Assembly: GCA_003415625.1 (NCBI GenBank)
Contig: PYIU01000004.1
Location: 2,790,001-2,854,000, forward strand
Reading direction: 5' to 3'
DNA: 64,000 nt
Source of the DNA: Aquanectria penicillioides
Taxonomy: Eukaryota > Ascomycota > Sordariomycetes > Hypocreales > Nectriaceae
In this document: positions 25,039 through 36,688 of the stretch, piece by piece
How positions within the stretch are numbered: the first letter of the stretch is position 1
How the letters are laid out: each line of letters starts with the position of its first letter
Position numbers and translations under genes: made by a program
The notes under the pieces: model-generated
Databases searched by the model: none
The model's input: the letters and a program-made list of their open reading frames with translations, nothing else
Told to the model about the DNA's origin: nothing

Positions 25039-27720
25039 ATGGTCCCGTCCATCTTCCGCAAGCGCCACGAAGCCGAGGACATCACCCCGTTGCCCGGCCC
25101 GCTCGAGGCTGCCGCTTCCGCGGCTTCGGGTATCGATCGTTTCGACAACCTCAAGCAATTCGAAAAGGCCCATAAGCTCGACCCCAACCTACCCATCGAC
25201 GACCTCACCGATGTCGACGCCGCCATCGCTACCGGAAATGCCGAGAAGGGCATCGAGATCGAGCATGCGCTCATGGAGGACAACAGCCCGTACCCTGAAG
25301 TATGCACGCAATGCCCCAACACACCACAATTGTTTTACCAAAATCTCGTCGCCACAGACGCATCTGTCGCGATGTTGCGAACGGCATCTCTCAAGCCAAA
25401 TCATTCACTGTCTTGCATCGCATATATGTGCCGATTGATTAATCCCGGTCTTTATAGGTTCGAGCCGTTGTCCGCAATTTCGATGTCGACCTCCCGGCCA
25501 ACACGGTTCGCGCTTGGGTGATTGGCCTGATTCTTTGTACTCTCGGTTCTGGCATCAATATGCTCTTCTCCCTGCGCAACCCAAGCGTCTCCATCACCAC
25601 CTACGTCATTCAGCTCATCGCCTATCCTATCGGCCTCGGCTGGGACCTTATCATGCCAGACCGCGTGTGGAATCTGTTTGGTCTCAGGTTCAACCTCAAA
25701 CCCGGCAAGTTCAACTACAAGGAACATGTTGTCATTGTTGCCATGTCCAACGTGAGCAGCCCCCTCCAATCTACTGTTCTTATTGACCGCTAACTTTATC
25801 CCAAGGCTGCGTACGGTGGTGGCGTGCTCTATGCTACTGATGTTTTGATTGCTCAACAGCTCTTCTATGGGCAACATTTTGGTTGGGCTTTCCAGATCCT
25901 CTTTGGTATTACAACCCTATGCACCGGATACGGCTTGGCTGGCCTGGCCCGTCGTTTTCTGGTTTGGCCCGCCGCCATGATCTGGCCCTCCGACCTCGTC
26001 AACTGCGCGCTGTTTTACACTCTCCACGACCACTCTGGATCCGACCCCACCAAAACCAATGGATGGAAAATTGGCCGATACAAGTGGTTCCTCTTTGTGG
26101 GAGCCGGTGGCTTTGTTTGGTATTGGTTTCCTGGATGGATCTTCAAGGGTCTTTCATACTTTACTTGGATTTGCTGGATTGCTCCCAACAACGTCGTCAT
26201 CAACAAGATTTTTGGTGGCCAGTCCGGTTATGGCTTGATGCCGACTTCTTTCGATTGGACTGTTTACAGCGGGTACCTGCAGTCTCCCCTGATCCCGCCT
26301 TTCCACGCCATTGCCAACGTTGTTGCGGGCATCATCATCTTCTTCGTCTGTATTTCTATGGGCATCCACTTTTCCGGCACTTGGTATGCCGACTACTTCC
26401 CCGTCCAGTCGTCAGATTCCTATGACAACACCGGCGCAGTCTATAACGTTTCTCGAATCCTGGATAGCAACTTCCAGTTTAACGAGACGGCCTATAAGGA
26501 ATACTCGCCCCTCTTCCTGCCGACTCAATTTGCAATGACCTATGGACTCTCCTTTGCAGCAGTTACTGCCGTCATCGTCCATGTTGCCCTGTACCATGGC
26601 CAGGAGATTTGGAAGCAATTCAAGCTTGCCCGTCATCAGGAAGATGATGTCCACATGCGCCTAATGAAGAAGTACCGTGATGCAGAGGATTGGTGGTACC
26701 TCGGTATGTCGACCTTTGGGTTTCCCAATGTAGTGTCCGGTGAAATGTGTGCTAACTTGGAAATTAGCTCTGTTTGTCGTCATGCTCTCCATTTCGTTTG
26801 GTGTCGTTGCAGGTTACCCAACCGGATTCCCTGTCTGGGCATTCGTTATTTGCATGCTCATCCCCGTCTTCTGGCTTATTCCGATTGGTGTTGTCCAGGC
26901 TATCACTAATATTCAACTCGGCCTCAACGTCCTGACCGAATTCATTATCGGATACATGGTTCCCGGACGTCCCCTCGCCATGATGATGTTCAAAAACTAT
27001 GGCTACGTTTGTATGGGACAGGCTCTCTACTTTGCCCAGGATCTCAAGCTTGGTCACTATATGAAAGTTCCCCCTCGAGTCATGTTCTCGTCGCAACTCG
27101 TTGCGTCTATCTGGTCTGCTATAGTGCAGATTTGCGTTATGAACTGGGCTCTGGGTCACATTCCTAACGTCTGTTCTGATGATCAAGAAAACAACTATAC
27201 TTGCCCTGGTGGCCGAGTCTTCTATACTGCATCTGTCATCTGGGGCGCTATTGGACCGGCGCGAATTTTCAACCACGGCGCCATCTACTCATCCCTTCAG
27301 TGGTTCTGGCTAGTTGGCGCTGTGACTCCCATCATGACTTGGATTCTCGCCCGTAAGTGGCCACGCTCTATCTGGCGTTACGTGTGCACCCCGCTTGTCT
27401 ACGGATGCTCCAACATGTTGCCTCCAGCTAGTGTCTATATCTACCTCTGCTGGGGCATGGCTGGCACTGTCTTCAACTACTTCATCAAGCGACGATACAC
27501 CGGGTGGTGGCTCCAGTACAATTACATCACCTCGGCTGCCCTGGATTGTGGTTTGATTGTGTCAACAATTATTATCTTCTTCACACTGTATCTGACCAGT
27601 GCCTCGGATCCCAACTGGTGGGGCAACAAAGGTGCCCTGGAGACACTGGACCTCGCGACAGAGGCCATCAAGACGAAGCTTGCACCTGGGGAGATTATTG
27701 GGCCAACTACGTGGATTTAA
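25039..27720 (+). CDS. OPT-family oligopeptide transporter
   Basis: OPT proteins are proton-coupled plasma-membrane importers of small peptides or glutathione with about 12-16 membrane segments. Four exons (25039-25299, 25458-25751, 25806-26703, 26768-27720) give 801 residues, normal for the family. The cytosolic N-terminus runs to the family signature SPYPEVRAVV (83-92). The body has many hydrophobic segments, and a HYMKVPPR box (581-588) matches the conserved KIPPR-type motif of the family. The C-terminus has further membrane segments and ends PTTWI. Introns are 158, 54 and 64 bp, all GT-AG. Within Pezizomycotina these genes are multi-copy and often nitrogen- or sulfur-regulated; no regulatory site can be assigned here. 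The start is the first ATG of an ORF opened by a clear N-terminus, MVPSIFRKRHEAED. Confidence 0.96.
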
Positions 27721-28341
27721 GCAGGCATACCTTTTTGTGGCGTTTCTTGATTTATGGGATGGCGATCATGGGCGAAATCTAAAGAAGTTGTAGGTTTGTT
27801 TTGGAAAGAAAGCGGGTCTCTCTGTATATACTCATATGAGTTTGCTGTGGCGTCATGGGTCAAGGGTGTGGTTTTTGACGGGTTAGTTGTAAGAGATACC
27901 TGATACCTCAAATAATGATTCATGTTCGTGGATTCAACCATATTTGGAACAAGCCAGTCCATCTTGAGTTAAAATTGAATGTGTTGCATATGACTAGGGG
28001 GGGGATGTAATGATAAAATGCGAATAACATCTGTGTTACGGATACTGTATATCTCGTCTTCCTGATGGTAACTAGGTGCGATATGCTCGGTCCAATCAAT
28101 GCCAAGGGTTCGCTGGGACGCTAGAGCAAAGAACTTGGACGGGGTGGGTTAGACGTGCCCCGAGTCACGTGGTGCACACGCAGATCAAGGTCACATGACT
28201 CAAGCGGAACATCCCACACACCGAGTCCGTGTCCCGCAAGATTAGGGCTAGAGGTGTAATTCGACACTCCACCAAAAAAGCCCTCCAAATTGAGAATTTC
28301 TCGATCGCCATCCAACTAACCGCCCAAACACCACAGCCAAG
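27721..28341. other. Intergenic between OPT transporter and rpl37
   Basis: This holds the transporter 3' flank and the rpl37 promoter. A TTAGGG telobox-like hexamer at 28242-28247, about 95 bp before the rpl37 ATG, resembles elements seen in ribosomal-protein promoters. With a single copy this is suggestive only. Confidence 0.45.
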
Positions 28342-29014
28342 ATGAGTACGTCGCCGCCCTCGAAGCTCGAGATCCCACGACGGGAATCACGCAGAATGCT
28401 AATGTTCTCAAACAGCGAAGGGTACCTCCAGCTTCGGTAAGCGTCACAACAAGACGCACACTTTGTGCCGACGATGCGGTTAGTCCTTTGTGCCCTCATT
28501 CCAAGACACCCCATCATCAACCCTCAGCAAAATTTCCTCGATCTGCCTGCGGAAGAATTCGACACAGGACAATGGGCAATGGGCATTCGGACGGCGAGGA
28601 AATTTTTGCGGAAGGGTTGATTGCTGGGGAGAGAGTCCAAAGTGAACGAAATGGCTGATGGATATATTTTAGGTCGCCGATCGCTTCACGTCCAGAAGCA
28701 CGAGTGCGCTTCTTGCGGCTACCCTTCTGCTAAGATCCGCAAGTGTACGTGTCATCCCCTCCCTCAGTTGCCATGATATTCGGTTTTCGGCCGGACGACC
28801 ACGAATCGAGGGCTCATGATGGCTTTCGACAACACATGTACTAACCTGGGCTTTTCCCCATTGTATAGACAACTGGTCCGAGAAGGCCAAGCGCAGAAAG
28901 ACCGTCGGTACTGGCCGCACTCGCTACCTCAAGGGCGTCTCCCGACGATTCAAGAACGGCTTCCAGACCGGCCAGCCCAAGAACGCGCGGGGCGGTGCTA
29001 AGGCGGAGGCATAA
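28342..29014 (+). CDS. rpl37: 60S ribosomal protein eL37
   Basis: eL37 is a small zinc-ribbon protein of the large cytosolic ribosomal subunit. Four exons (28342-28345, 28416-28478, 28673-28744, 28869-29014) give 94 residues. Exon 1 contributes only ATG plus one base, a common layout in fungal ribosomal-protein genes. The sequence starts [19 protein letters not shown] and shows the paired CxxC ligands CRRC and CASC, then the basic C-terminus ending AKAEA. Introns are 70, 194 and 124 bp with GT-AG ends. Intron 2 holds a long inverted repeat described separately. The gene is convergent with ELP6, with 719 bp between the two stops. Identity is unambiguous. Confidence 0.98.
28516..28621 (+). promoter_or_regulatory. 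Long stem-loop inside rpl37 intron 2
   Basis: An outer stem pairs ATCAACCCT (28516-28524) with AGGGTTGAT (28613-28621). After a small internal loop, an inner stem pairs GCAAAATTTCCTCG (28527-28540) with 28595-28609, leaving one bulged A. A 54-nt loop separates the arms. The structure occupies most of the intron and could be a splicing switch, an autoregulatory site or an intronic ncRNA. No C/D snoRNA boxes are evident. Confidence 0.75.
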
Positions 29015-29733
29015 ATGGGAACCGCAACCCTATAACACCCTCGGCATCCCTCATCGCCCTTCCCTCTCCTCCCCACCCTTGTGAACGGAACATCGCGCGC
29101 ACACGCGGATACGGCGACCATGGCCGAAGTGAAAGATAGAAAGGGATAGTGTTCGGCTTTTCAGAAAGCGGAAATACTGGGTTTGGTGGTTTAGTGGTCG
29201 ACTGGGACGGGCGGTGTCGTTTGGGTCGCGTGGATGACGGACCGAAAGGGGCGGCTGGAGCATGGGCATGGTGTTTTACATGTTTGAGCAAGGAAAAAAA
29301 AGGACCCTTTGCTTTTCTGAGATTCCATAGGGATTCGGTTACGAGGTTCTGAAATGGCATCTTGATTCTGCATGAAATGTGCCCTCACGGTTTCTCCCCC
29401 CCTCTTTGTTTTTGCACTACATCCTCCCCTTGGTTTGGTTTGTGGGTACTGGAGTTGGCGCGAGAACGAGCCGTTGGTATTGACAGTTGAATTCCAACGG
29501 ATGTCTGTAAAGGAGGCGAGCGAGATTCTTTGGTTCCGATTTGCTTTGGGCTGTTTGGTCTATCTTCTGAGGTCTCCCTACCCAATTCTATCCCTCACCC
29601 AGCCAGACATTTTTTCGCCTGTAGCATCGCAGGGCAAAATCGCAACGCCCTCCTTTTCAACCTCGATAATTACTCATAAATACCCCGTTCCCTCTTTAAC
29701 GATCATCAACTCGTTGACCAAGGGTCACTGGTT
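29015..29733. other. Convergent 3' region of rpl37 and elp6
   Basis: This is the 719-bp interval between two convergent stop codons. It should carry both 3' UTRs. I see no further gene. Confidence 0.6.
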
Positions 29734-30754
29734 TCAAGTTCCTCTCTCAAAAACCCTCACGCCTCCATCCGCGGCGACGTGGTACAGAAACTCGGCAGTC
29801 TCGCCTCCGTCGACGTTGGGTCCCGTCAGGCGCACCACACCGCTGACGTCTCGCGCAGAGCCCGTGTCGAGCATGCGCAGCGCCAGCACCAAGTCTGCAG
29901 CGTGTGCCGTTGACAGAACCAAGCTCGCTTGCTCACGGTCAAGCGTTGTGGCTTGCGCGGCGATGAGGGGTGCGTCGGCGGAGAGGGTTGTGAGGGTGCT
30001 GTGGACGAGCTTTGATAGGTGGTCATGTTAGTCAGTCCATGGGCGGGGGGATTTGATGATACAACTTGCTACATCTAGATCTAGAAAAAGGAAAGAAAGA
30101 AGACGACTTACGCCGCGGAGAGATAGAAGGAGGTTTTGGAGAGCGAGACTGGTGGTTGACTCGTCCGTGATGGCGAGGAGGGTGTCGAGTTGGTCGATGA
30201 TGAGCACCTTGCGCGAGGTGCGGAGCTCTGCCACGGCAGCCTCAACCTCCCTTTTGATATCCGGGATCTTGAGAGACCGGATCACTTTGTCTTTGCGGAC
30301 GCTGCCCACTGTATTAGGAGCAGCACCTCCCATAACAAGACCAGTTAAGCCATCGACGATGACGACCCGTCCTGCTCTGCTCTGTGCGTCTAAGTCGAGG
30401 CCCTGTTACTCAGACCATCAGTCAGCCACAGCCGAACCGGTTGAATGAACACCTCGCTTTTTGACGTTGTTTCTTCTTAGGTTAACGAGATGTAAACAAA
30501 CTTACCAATTTTGCGGCGCCCTCCCTCCAAAATGCCCCATCTCGCATGAAGCTCACCAGCACAACGCCCGTGTCCTTGTCTTTCTCATCGCCGGCCTCTG
30601 ACGTCGCTGCCCCGCGCAGGTACGAGTAGACGTGCCTGAGGACCAGCCAGTTTGCGCTGGCGCCGAGGACGCTGGTGAGGAGGGTGAGAGAGGACTCCTC
30701 TGGTAGAGCGATATACGGCTCCAGTAGGGGTGGAATCCGTGCCGAGGAAGCCAT
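29734..30754 (-). CDS. elp6: Elongator complex subunit ELP6
   Basis: ELP6 forms the Elp4-Elp5-Elp6 RecA-like ring of Elongator, which acts in wobble-uridine modification of tRNA. Three exons (30754-30506, 30402-30112, 30009-29734) give 271 residues, the normal size. The N-terminus MASSARIPPLLEPYIALPEE, the strand-like segments VVLVSFMRDGAFW and RVVIVDGLTGLV, and the KVLIIDQLDTLLA segment (Walker-B-like, without a Walker A) match the degenerate RecA fold of ELP6. Introns of 103 and 102 bp have GTAAGT donors. A 26-nt poly(T) tract on the sense strand ends 24 bp before the start codon. ELP5 or another RecA-like paralogue is the alternative, but the order of segments favours ELP6. Confidence 0.85.
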
Positions 30755-30778
30755 GATTATTTGTTCTGAGCTGGTGGG

Positions 30779-30804
30779 AAAAAAAAAAAAAAAAAAAAAA
30801 AAAA
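30779..30804 (-). repeat. Poly(T) tract in the elp6 5' leader
   Basis: There are 26 consecutive A on the plus strand, which read as T on the elp6 sense strand, starting about 25 bp upstream of the ATG. Homopolymers of this length are prone to length error. Confidence 0.9.
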
Positions 30805-31051
30805 GTCGTTGACGTTTGGTATTTTCCACTGGCGGCTGTTTGCACTGTGCGGCGGAGGGTGTGACGCTTGGTGCTGGGTGTAATAGAGGGGGTGGGGACG
30901 GTGAGGATTGGGCAGAACCTCGCACTGTATAGATGTCAACGAGCTGGAATAATGTAAATATAGAGAGGACTTCGGCACTTGGATACCTTGTCCAGCATGA
31001 GAAGAAGTGCTTAGGAGGAAATATAATTACATCGAATCCCCTCATTCGAGC

Positions 31052-31578
31052 TCAATATACCGGAAGCTCTGGCCCTCTAGCGCTTCGCCGTACAGAATTC
31101 CACGTACATAACCAACTCCTATCGCCGATATCTCCCGTCGTTGCCATCTTCCACAACAAGAGGGTATTGTAGTCCACGATTATAGACCTCCTCTGACATT
31201 CAGCAAGCATGCCGAGACCGGCGTATACATAGTCGCGCGGGTCTGAGAAGAGCTTCCCGCGGCTCCAATCGTTCTGCAGAAGGGCTTCATGAAGGTTTCT
31301 TTTTACACGCAGAACGCCAACAATAGCTCCAGAAGACTCTCTGATCTTAATGGGCAACCTGCCCTCCCAGCACGATGGATCCCCAGGGTCATGGCTGTTG
31401 TGAAGAAGCGGGGTACCTCATGGGTATCAAAGACAAGAGTACGGCCGCGCTCAGGGCCTCTAAGGCCAACGTCGATCAATTCTACCTCGACAATACCATC
31501 CTCGTATTTTAAGCCAGTGCTGATGAGTCGCGTGAAGTTAGGGGAAGGAAGAGAGAAGTAAGCAAATGGGAGGTCCAT
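31052..31578 (-). pseudogene. HET-domain-like fragment (heterokaryon incompatibility), broken
   Basis: Two overlapping minus-strand frames (31578-31303, then 31357-31052) read as parts of one protein. The second contains KRNLHEALLQ and DPRDYVYAGLGML, which resemble the 'NLHEAL' and 'DPRD-VYALLGL' segments of HET-domain proteins. Between them the usual WIDAICINQ block is missing, and the first frame ends in a stop just after the shift. The whole is far below the size of an intact HET gene. I read it as a truncated, frame-broken remnant. The call rests on short motifs only. Confidence 0.4.
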
Positions 31579-31966
31579 GTGACCGTCGTGACTTCAGACT
31601 GTGATGAGGCTGTTGGGTTTGTCTAATCAAGTTGGTAGGTCTCATGGCCTTATTTGGCCAACGGACTTTTTCAACCTCATGATTACACGTTATTTTGGCA
31701 ACTCAAAAGTTTGTTGGAATTAAAAATGCATAACTCTACTACAAAGTCTGGCCTGCTGCGAGAAACCCGCTCTAATGCATGGCCCGAGTTTCCTGCCTGT
31801 TCCTATCATTTATCAATCCCCTTCTCTCATGTACCAATGGCAATGCTGTGGCCAATCTAATAGCCCATTCTAGGAATTTATCCTGAATACCGCAGGATAT
31901 AATGGATCATCCATACTCGTGAATCGTGCAACTAAAAGCAATTTCGTATACCGAGCAAGTAACCGA
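31579..31966. other. Intergenic, nothing recognised
   Basis: This short AT-richer gap lies between the HET-like fragment and the stop codon of the MFS gene. No gene is supported. Confidence 0.6.
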
Positions 31967-34252
31967 CTAAAACTTCTCCAGCAAGTTCATACGAACCGTC
32001 CACATGCGTGCTCGTTTGCCATAGATGTACATGGGGATCGTGAATAGCATCATTATTAATTGGATGATGCCGACCCAAATGTATACTTGCTTGGGACCAT
32101 CACTGTCGAGCCAGTGAGTCACAAACAAGCTGAATACTAGACCGTGGAAAATGTTTTTGGAAAAGTTTAGCGTCACCAAGGCCTCTCCAGCATATTGACG
32201 ATAACTGTCGACACAAAAGGTGATGGCTGTAGTCGATCCAAGTGAGCAGCCAAACGAAATGATGCCGAAGAACACAGTAGGTACGATCCAATTGTCTCTC
32301 TCGTCCGCTGACCACCCAAAACCCATCAGTCCTATACATGTAGTGATGAGGATGGGAATCGCCATGACGAGACGGAACTCCGGTTCGTATAAGCCACCAT
32401 TACGTCGAGCCATTGCCTTGACGATGATGTCGCTGATTTTCCCTGCTACGCCGGTGCCAAGGATACCACCAACGAAGGGAGAGACGTACACTAGACCTGT
32501 TTGAAGTGCATCAAAGTTGTAGGATGCCGGATTGCGGTAAATCATGGACATCGACTCAGAGACAACAATCAGCCATCCCACGGAACAGGCATAGACGCCA
32601 GAGGACCAGAGAACCGCAGGATAGGCAAATAAAGTAAATGGCCTCAGCATGACCTTGAACCAATTGTCACCATTCAGCCGCCCGTGCCAAGGCTTGAGCT
32701 GTTGGGTGAAAGATTTGGCAGGCTTCTGGCGCAGGTTGTGGGTGTAGGCTTGGATTTTGGGAGGACTCCTGAGCCTGGAGGCTGGGATCTTTTCGTTGTC
32801 AAGATTGAAGGTATTAACGTTCGAACCGCTGGCATTCGCACTGCTGAAATGGGGCGAGACAGATGAGCCGACTCCATGTGCCGGGGCATTGTTGCTGTTG
32901 GAATAGTCGGAGGAGGATTGTCACTTGAGCTGCCTGGCGCTTTAGATTCTCCTCCATTTGCCGGATGAACGGACTGGGTCGGATCAATATCAGGGGCAAA
33001 TCCGACATGAACATCTTTATGCTTCCGTGATGCGTCCGGCACAGCAGGTGTTTCGGGGACGCTGTCTGTATGATGTTCTTGGGGGCTCATGACCCCTGGT
33101 TATGACGAGACGAAAGGCGGCGAAGGAAGCTAGGCCTCTTGGATGGACGTCGCGCCTTAGGAATCGGCGATCTGTCCCAAAACGTCTCGGGTACAAATAG
33201 GAAGAGGAGGACAAAGCCGAAAGCGACGATCATGGCAACAATCCTAGTTAAATTAGACCCACGCCTGATTGTGAAATTGGTCATAAACTCACCAAAATAC
33301 CCATCGCCAACCAAACCGACCAATGATAGCAGCACTTACAAGGGGAACCAAGTTCTTGCCGCCTAGAAGAAGCAGTGTGTAAATACCAATGCGAAACGCC
33401 CGCTCATGTAGGAAGAAAATCTCAGCGATGGTGGCAGATGGAAGACACTCCACAGGGCTCACAGCGATGCCCTGGAAAACCCTGGCGATGAGAAGAGAAT
33501 TGAATGATGGAGACCAGGCAGCCCAGAGAGAGGTAGCAATGAAGATTATCGCACTGGCCAGATAGACTGGGCGTTTTCCGTAGAGAATGGCAGTGGGAGA
33601 CGCAATGACGGAGCCAACGCCGAGGCCCATCATGTAAAGCCCAGTAGTGAGTGACACCCTCTCAACCTCGACATCATAGGTTTCAGCAACATCCGTGAAA
33701 CCGGCGGCGATGATTGGAGTCGTTCCACCACCAAGCATACAATAAAACCCGAGGGCTAACAGGGCAAGATCTCTGCGTAGAGTAGACCAGTTGAGCGGAT
33801 CATTGGCCGAATCTTCCGGCTGAGGCTCCAAGATGATCGCGCCATCGCTAGTCTTCTTCAATGTATCGCTTTCATCATCGGGTATGGCCGCTGGGGATGG
33901 GGTGAAGTTGAGGGCCTTGGCATCTCAACCGGAAAGCCGGCTGGGATGGAAGAATGCGAGGTTCTGGCGTGGACATTGCGAAGACCCAGAGGCTCATTGC
34001 GATGCTGAGCGAGAAGCAAAACAGATCCTATCCCCCCTTTGAGTCAATAAAAAGAAGCAGAAAAGGGGGGTGTTGAGCGTCAAGACAAAATAACCAACCT
34101 GGAACCTCAATTGTCTCCTTGTCGTTCAAGATTCCCATGTTCCATTTTGCCAGTTTCGTCACATTTTCCGAGGAGTCATTGCTGGTGGAGCCGTTTCCAA
34201 AGAAACGGCGCCAGCGAGATTGCCCCGAAGAATTGGGTTCTTTAGAGGTCAT
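31967..34252 (-). CDS. MFS transporter, reading frame interrupted by apparent single-base losses
   Basis: This is a major facilitator permease of the fungal drug/proton-antiporter type, probably in the plasma membrane. Exon 1 (34252-34099) encodes a leader ending WNMGILNDKETIEVP. After a 71-bp intron, the second block runs to 33293 and carries NDPLNW, the first six membrane helices and FQGIAVSPVECLPSATIAE. A 49-bp intron (33292-33244) leads to the rest, with a ~200-residue hydrophilic loop and then helices 7-12, ending MNLLEKF. The frame shifts three times: between about 33935 and 33855, at CCCC 33093-33096, and near 32908-32918. Each shift equals one missing base. Adding three bases gives 723 codons, a normal length. 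The first shift could instead be a 74-bp intron (33929-33856). Sequence error seems likelier than a pseudogene because homology continues on both sides. Confidence 0.82.
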
Positions 34253-35866
34253 AATGACCCGTAATGTTGATAATTCAAACAATTATCACGGACTGGGAGT
34301 AAATTTCACTCTTCGAGGGGTGAGGTGATGGCGTTGGAAGGCTTGGGACAAAGAGGTTGTTCGGCGTATCAACTAGACTGCGGCGCTTGTGGGTCCACTG
34401 GGGCGGAGGAGCGAGCTAAAAAGAACCTTGGGGGAAACCGTCCAAGGATGTGATAACGCCGCGTTTCGGTGGATTTAACGAGCTCTTGTCGGCGCAGATT
34501 GTGACCCAGAGGGAGGGGGGGGTGGCCCAGAATTCCCAAACTTGATACTAGAATATGGAAATGGGGGTTCGGACGGAGAGTTGCTGGCGGCCCTTTTTTT
34601 CTTCTTGTCTAAGAGAATTAAGGTGAGAATTGGAACAAGGGGAGAGAGACAGCTGGAGGATGAGAATGATGGGAAGAGTCTGCACCTCGAGAGTCTTGGG
34701 GAAATTGGTGAGAGGAGTGACAGGTGATAATTCTCGGCAGTTGAAGCCGAGAGAGTGTGGGGGACAGTGGAAAGTGTGTGCGCGCGTGCGCGAGGTTGTT
34801 CCGTGATCCAAGCGTGTTTAGGTGTTTAGGTGTTTAGATGTGACGTGACGGTGGGTGGTTGGCGCTGATTTAGACGAAGACGGATGGATGGTTGTACCTA
34901 CATTTCAAATGAGGTCTAGGCAGTGGCGATGGTGTGCGGGTTAGCCGGATGGGGTGGGAGGTGTTGCCTGTTACGGAGGAGGATGAAGAGCCGCAAGAGA
35001 GGGGAGGAAGGAACAAGGACGGATTATACAATAAGAGGAGGAGGAGGAGGGAGGGAGGGAGGGAAGGAAGGAAGGAAGGAAGGATGGAAAGAAACAACAA
35101 ACAACGATAAACCAAATGGAAACAATGGAGAAATGAAGGATTCTTAACAAGCCGGCTTTTTACCTGGGATATCAATGGCCCCGCTGCCGCCTTGGCCACC
35201 GTTCTCATCTTGGACTACATAACAAGAATCTAGGCCAAGACACACAGAGACCTGCTCTTGACTCGGGATACCGAGCAACGGGCAAAAGCAACAGTTACGG
35301 TGGCGGCGTCGGCGGCGGCGGCGACCAGCCACAGCCGTGCCCAGTGACGGACTTCAACACACACATATAGTTACAGGGGATCTCCTGTCCCTCTGGAGGC
35401 TCACATGGGCCACATGATTCCAGCCATCCTTGCCACCAGCTCCCACGGAGGCACACATTCAGGGTCTAATGGCACCTCCCTGGTCAGCGCCGCCAGACCT
35501 CAGTGGCCTGGGAAGGGCCTCTCTAGCGACTCAAGCGCTCTGACGAATCTACAGGGCCTCCAAAGCTCCAACAGCGCGGGGTAGCAGGGCCCCACCCGAA
35601 CCATCCCTCCAAGTGCCCCCCTGTAAGCCGCTGCAACCGCCGCGCTACAGAGGCACCATGACGCGCTGGTGCTGCACCTGGGGCACCTCGTGGTAGTCTT
35701 CAGCGGCTGACATCTACCAGAAGAGTGGATGACGGAGGCTAGCGATTACATCAGCCAAGTTTAACCGACAAGAGAGCTCGTCAGTGAAGCATCCAGGTCT
35801 GGCTTTTTTTCGACATGCAGGCCTCTCAGCCTCAACACAGTTTTTAGGTCCCCTTCCATTCCCACA
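34253..35866. other. Intergenic, divergent promoter of MFS and thioredoxin-like genes
   Basis: This divergent spacer has no supported gene. It contains a long purine tract at 35035-35084. Confidence 0.55.
35035..35084 (+). repeat. Polypurine GGA/GGGA/GGAA tract
   Basis: About 50 nt consist only of G and A, built of GAGG, GAGG-G and GGAA units. Such mirror-like purine tracts can form triplex DNA. Confidence 0.8.
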
Positions 35867-36688
35867 ATGCAACTCGCTCCCGCCCTCCGCTCCGGGCTAA
35901 TACCCTTGTTCCGCAAGCCAATTGGGGTACCCGCTCGGATGCCTCGTGCTGTGGGCGCGGGCGCTGGAGCTGGAGCTGCTTCTCGAGCCTTTATTTCCAC
36001 GTCAGAGCCGCGACGAGCTAAGAATCAGATATACGCGCCGTGAGTTTCTCCACCCATCACATGGACAAGCATGTGCCTCTGCTTGCAGTGGCCATTACAT
36101 CATATTGCTTGTTCGACCTCCCTACTTTATTATCACATAATTACGTGCATGCGTCTTTATCTCATCCCTTGTCAACTTTTGCCACCTTGTTGATCTCGTC
36201 TGCACACTCGCGTATCAACCGCCGTTGAATATACTAATCACCAACACCCTCACAGCATCCGCAACCCTGACTCCTTCACAACCTACCTCTCCCTCTCTTC
36301 CTCCTCTCGCACACCGCTTCTCACTTTCTGGACCGCCTCTTGGTGCTCCACCTGCCGTGTAGTCTCTCCGATGCTGCGCTCCTTGATCGAGTCCGGCGTT
36401 GGCGAGGAGGAGGGAGGCGTTGCCTTTGCCACTGTCGAGTTTGACTCACCGGATATCATGTCCGGCAGCCCGAACCTGGCCCTCGACTACATGATCACCT
36501 CTATCCCCACCCTGCTCAGCTTCGACGGCGGCGAGGCCCAGACCGCCACCAAGATTGCTGATGCTAGGAAGATGGCCGATCGTGAATTTCTCGTTGAGTG
36601 GATTCGCAATGAGGGAAGGAGGCATGGTGGCCGTGGAGGGGGTGGTGGTGGAGTTTCCTCTGGATTCGGAGGATTGTTTGGTAAATAA
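35867..36688 (+). CDS. Mitochondrial thioredoxin-like protein
   Basis: Two exons (35867-36039, 36256-36688) give 201 residues; the intron is 216 bp. The first ~50 residues are basic and hydroxylated with no acidic residues before SEPRR, as expected for a mitochondrial presequence. The thioredoxin fold follows. The active site is WCSTC (Cys88, Cys91), a non-standard CxxC compared with the WCGPC of classical thioredoxins. The cis-proline loop ITSIPTLLSF comes later, and a Gly-rich tail ends GFGGLFGK. It is probably a thiol-disulfide oxidoreductase of the mitochondrion, but partner and substrate are unknown. The start is the first ATG in a frame preceded by stops. Downstream lies the convergent SKT5 gene. 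Confidence 0.8.

Noticed and set aside
28745..28868. Possible snoRNA in eL37 intron 3
   Set aside because: An ATGATGG-like box is present but no matching D box; the complementarity is weak.
29372..30031. 219-codon plus-strand frame
   Set aside because: Shadow of ELP6 exon 3 on the opposite strand.
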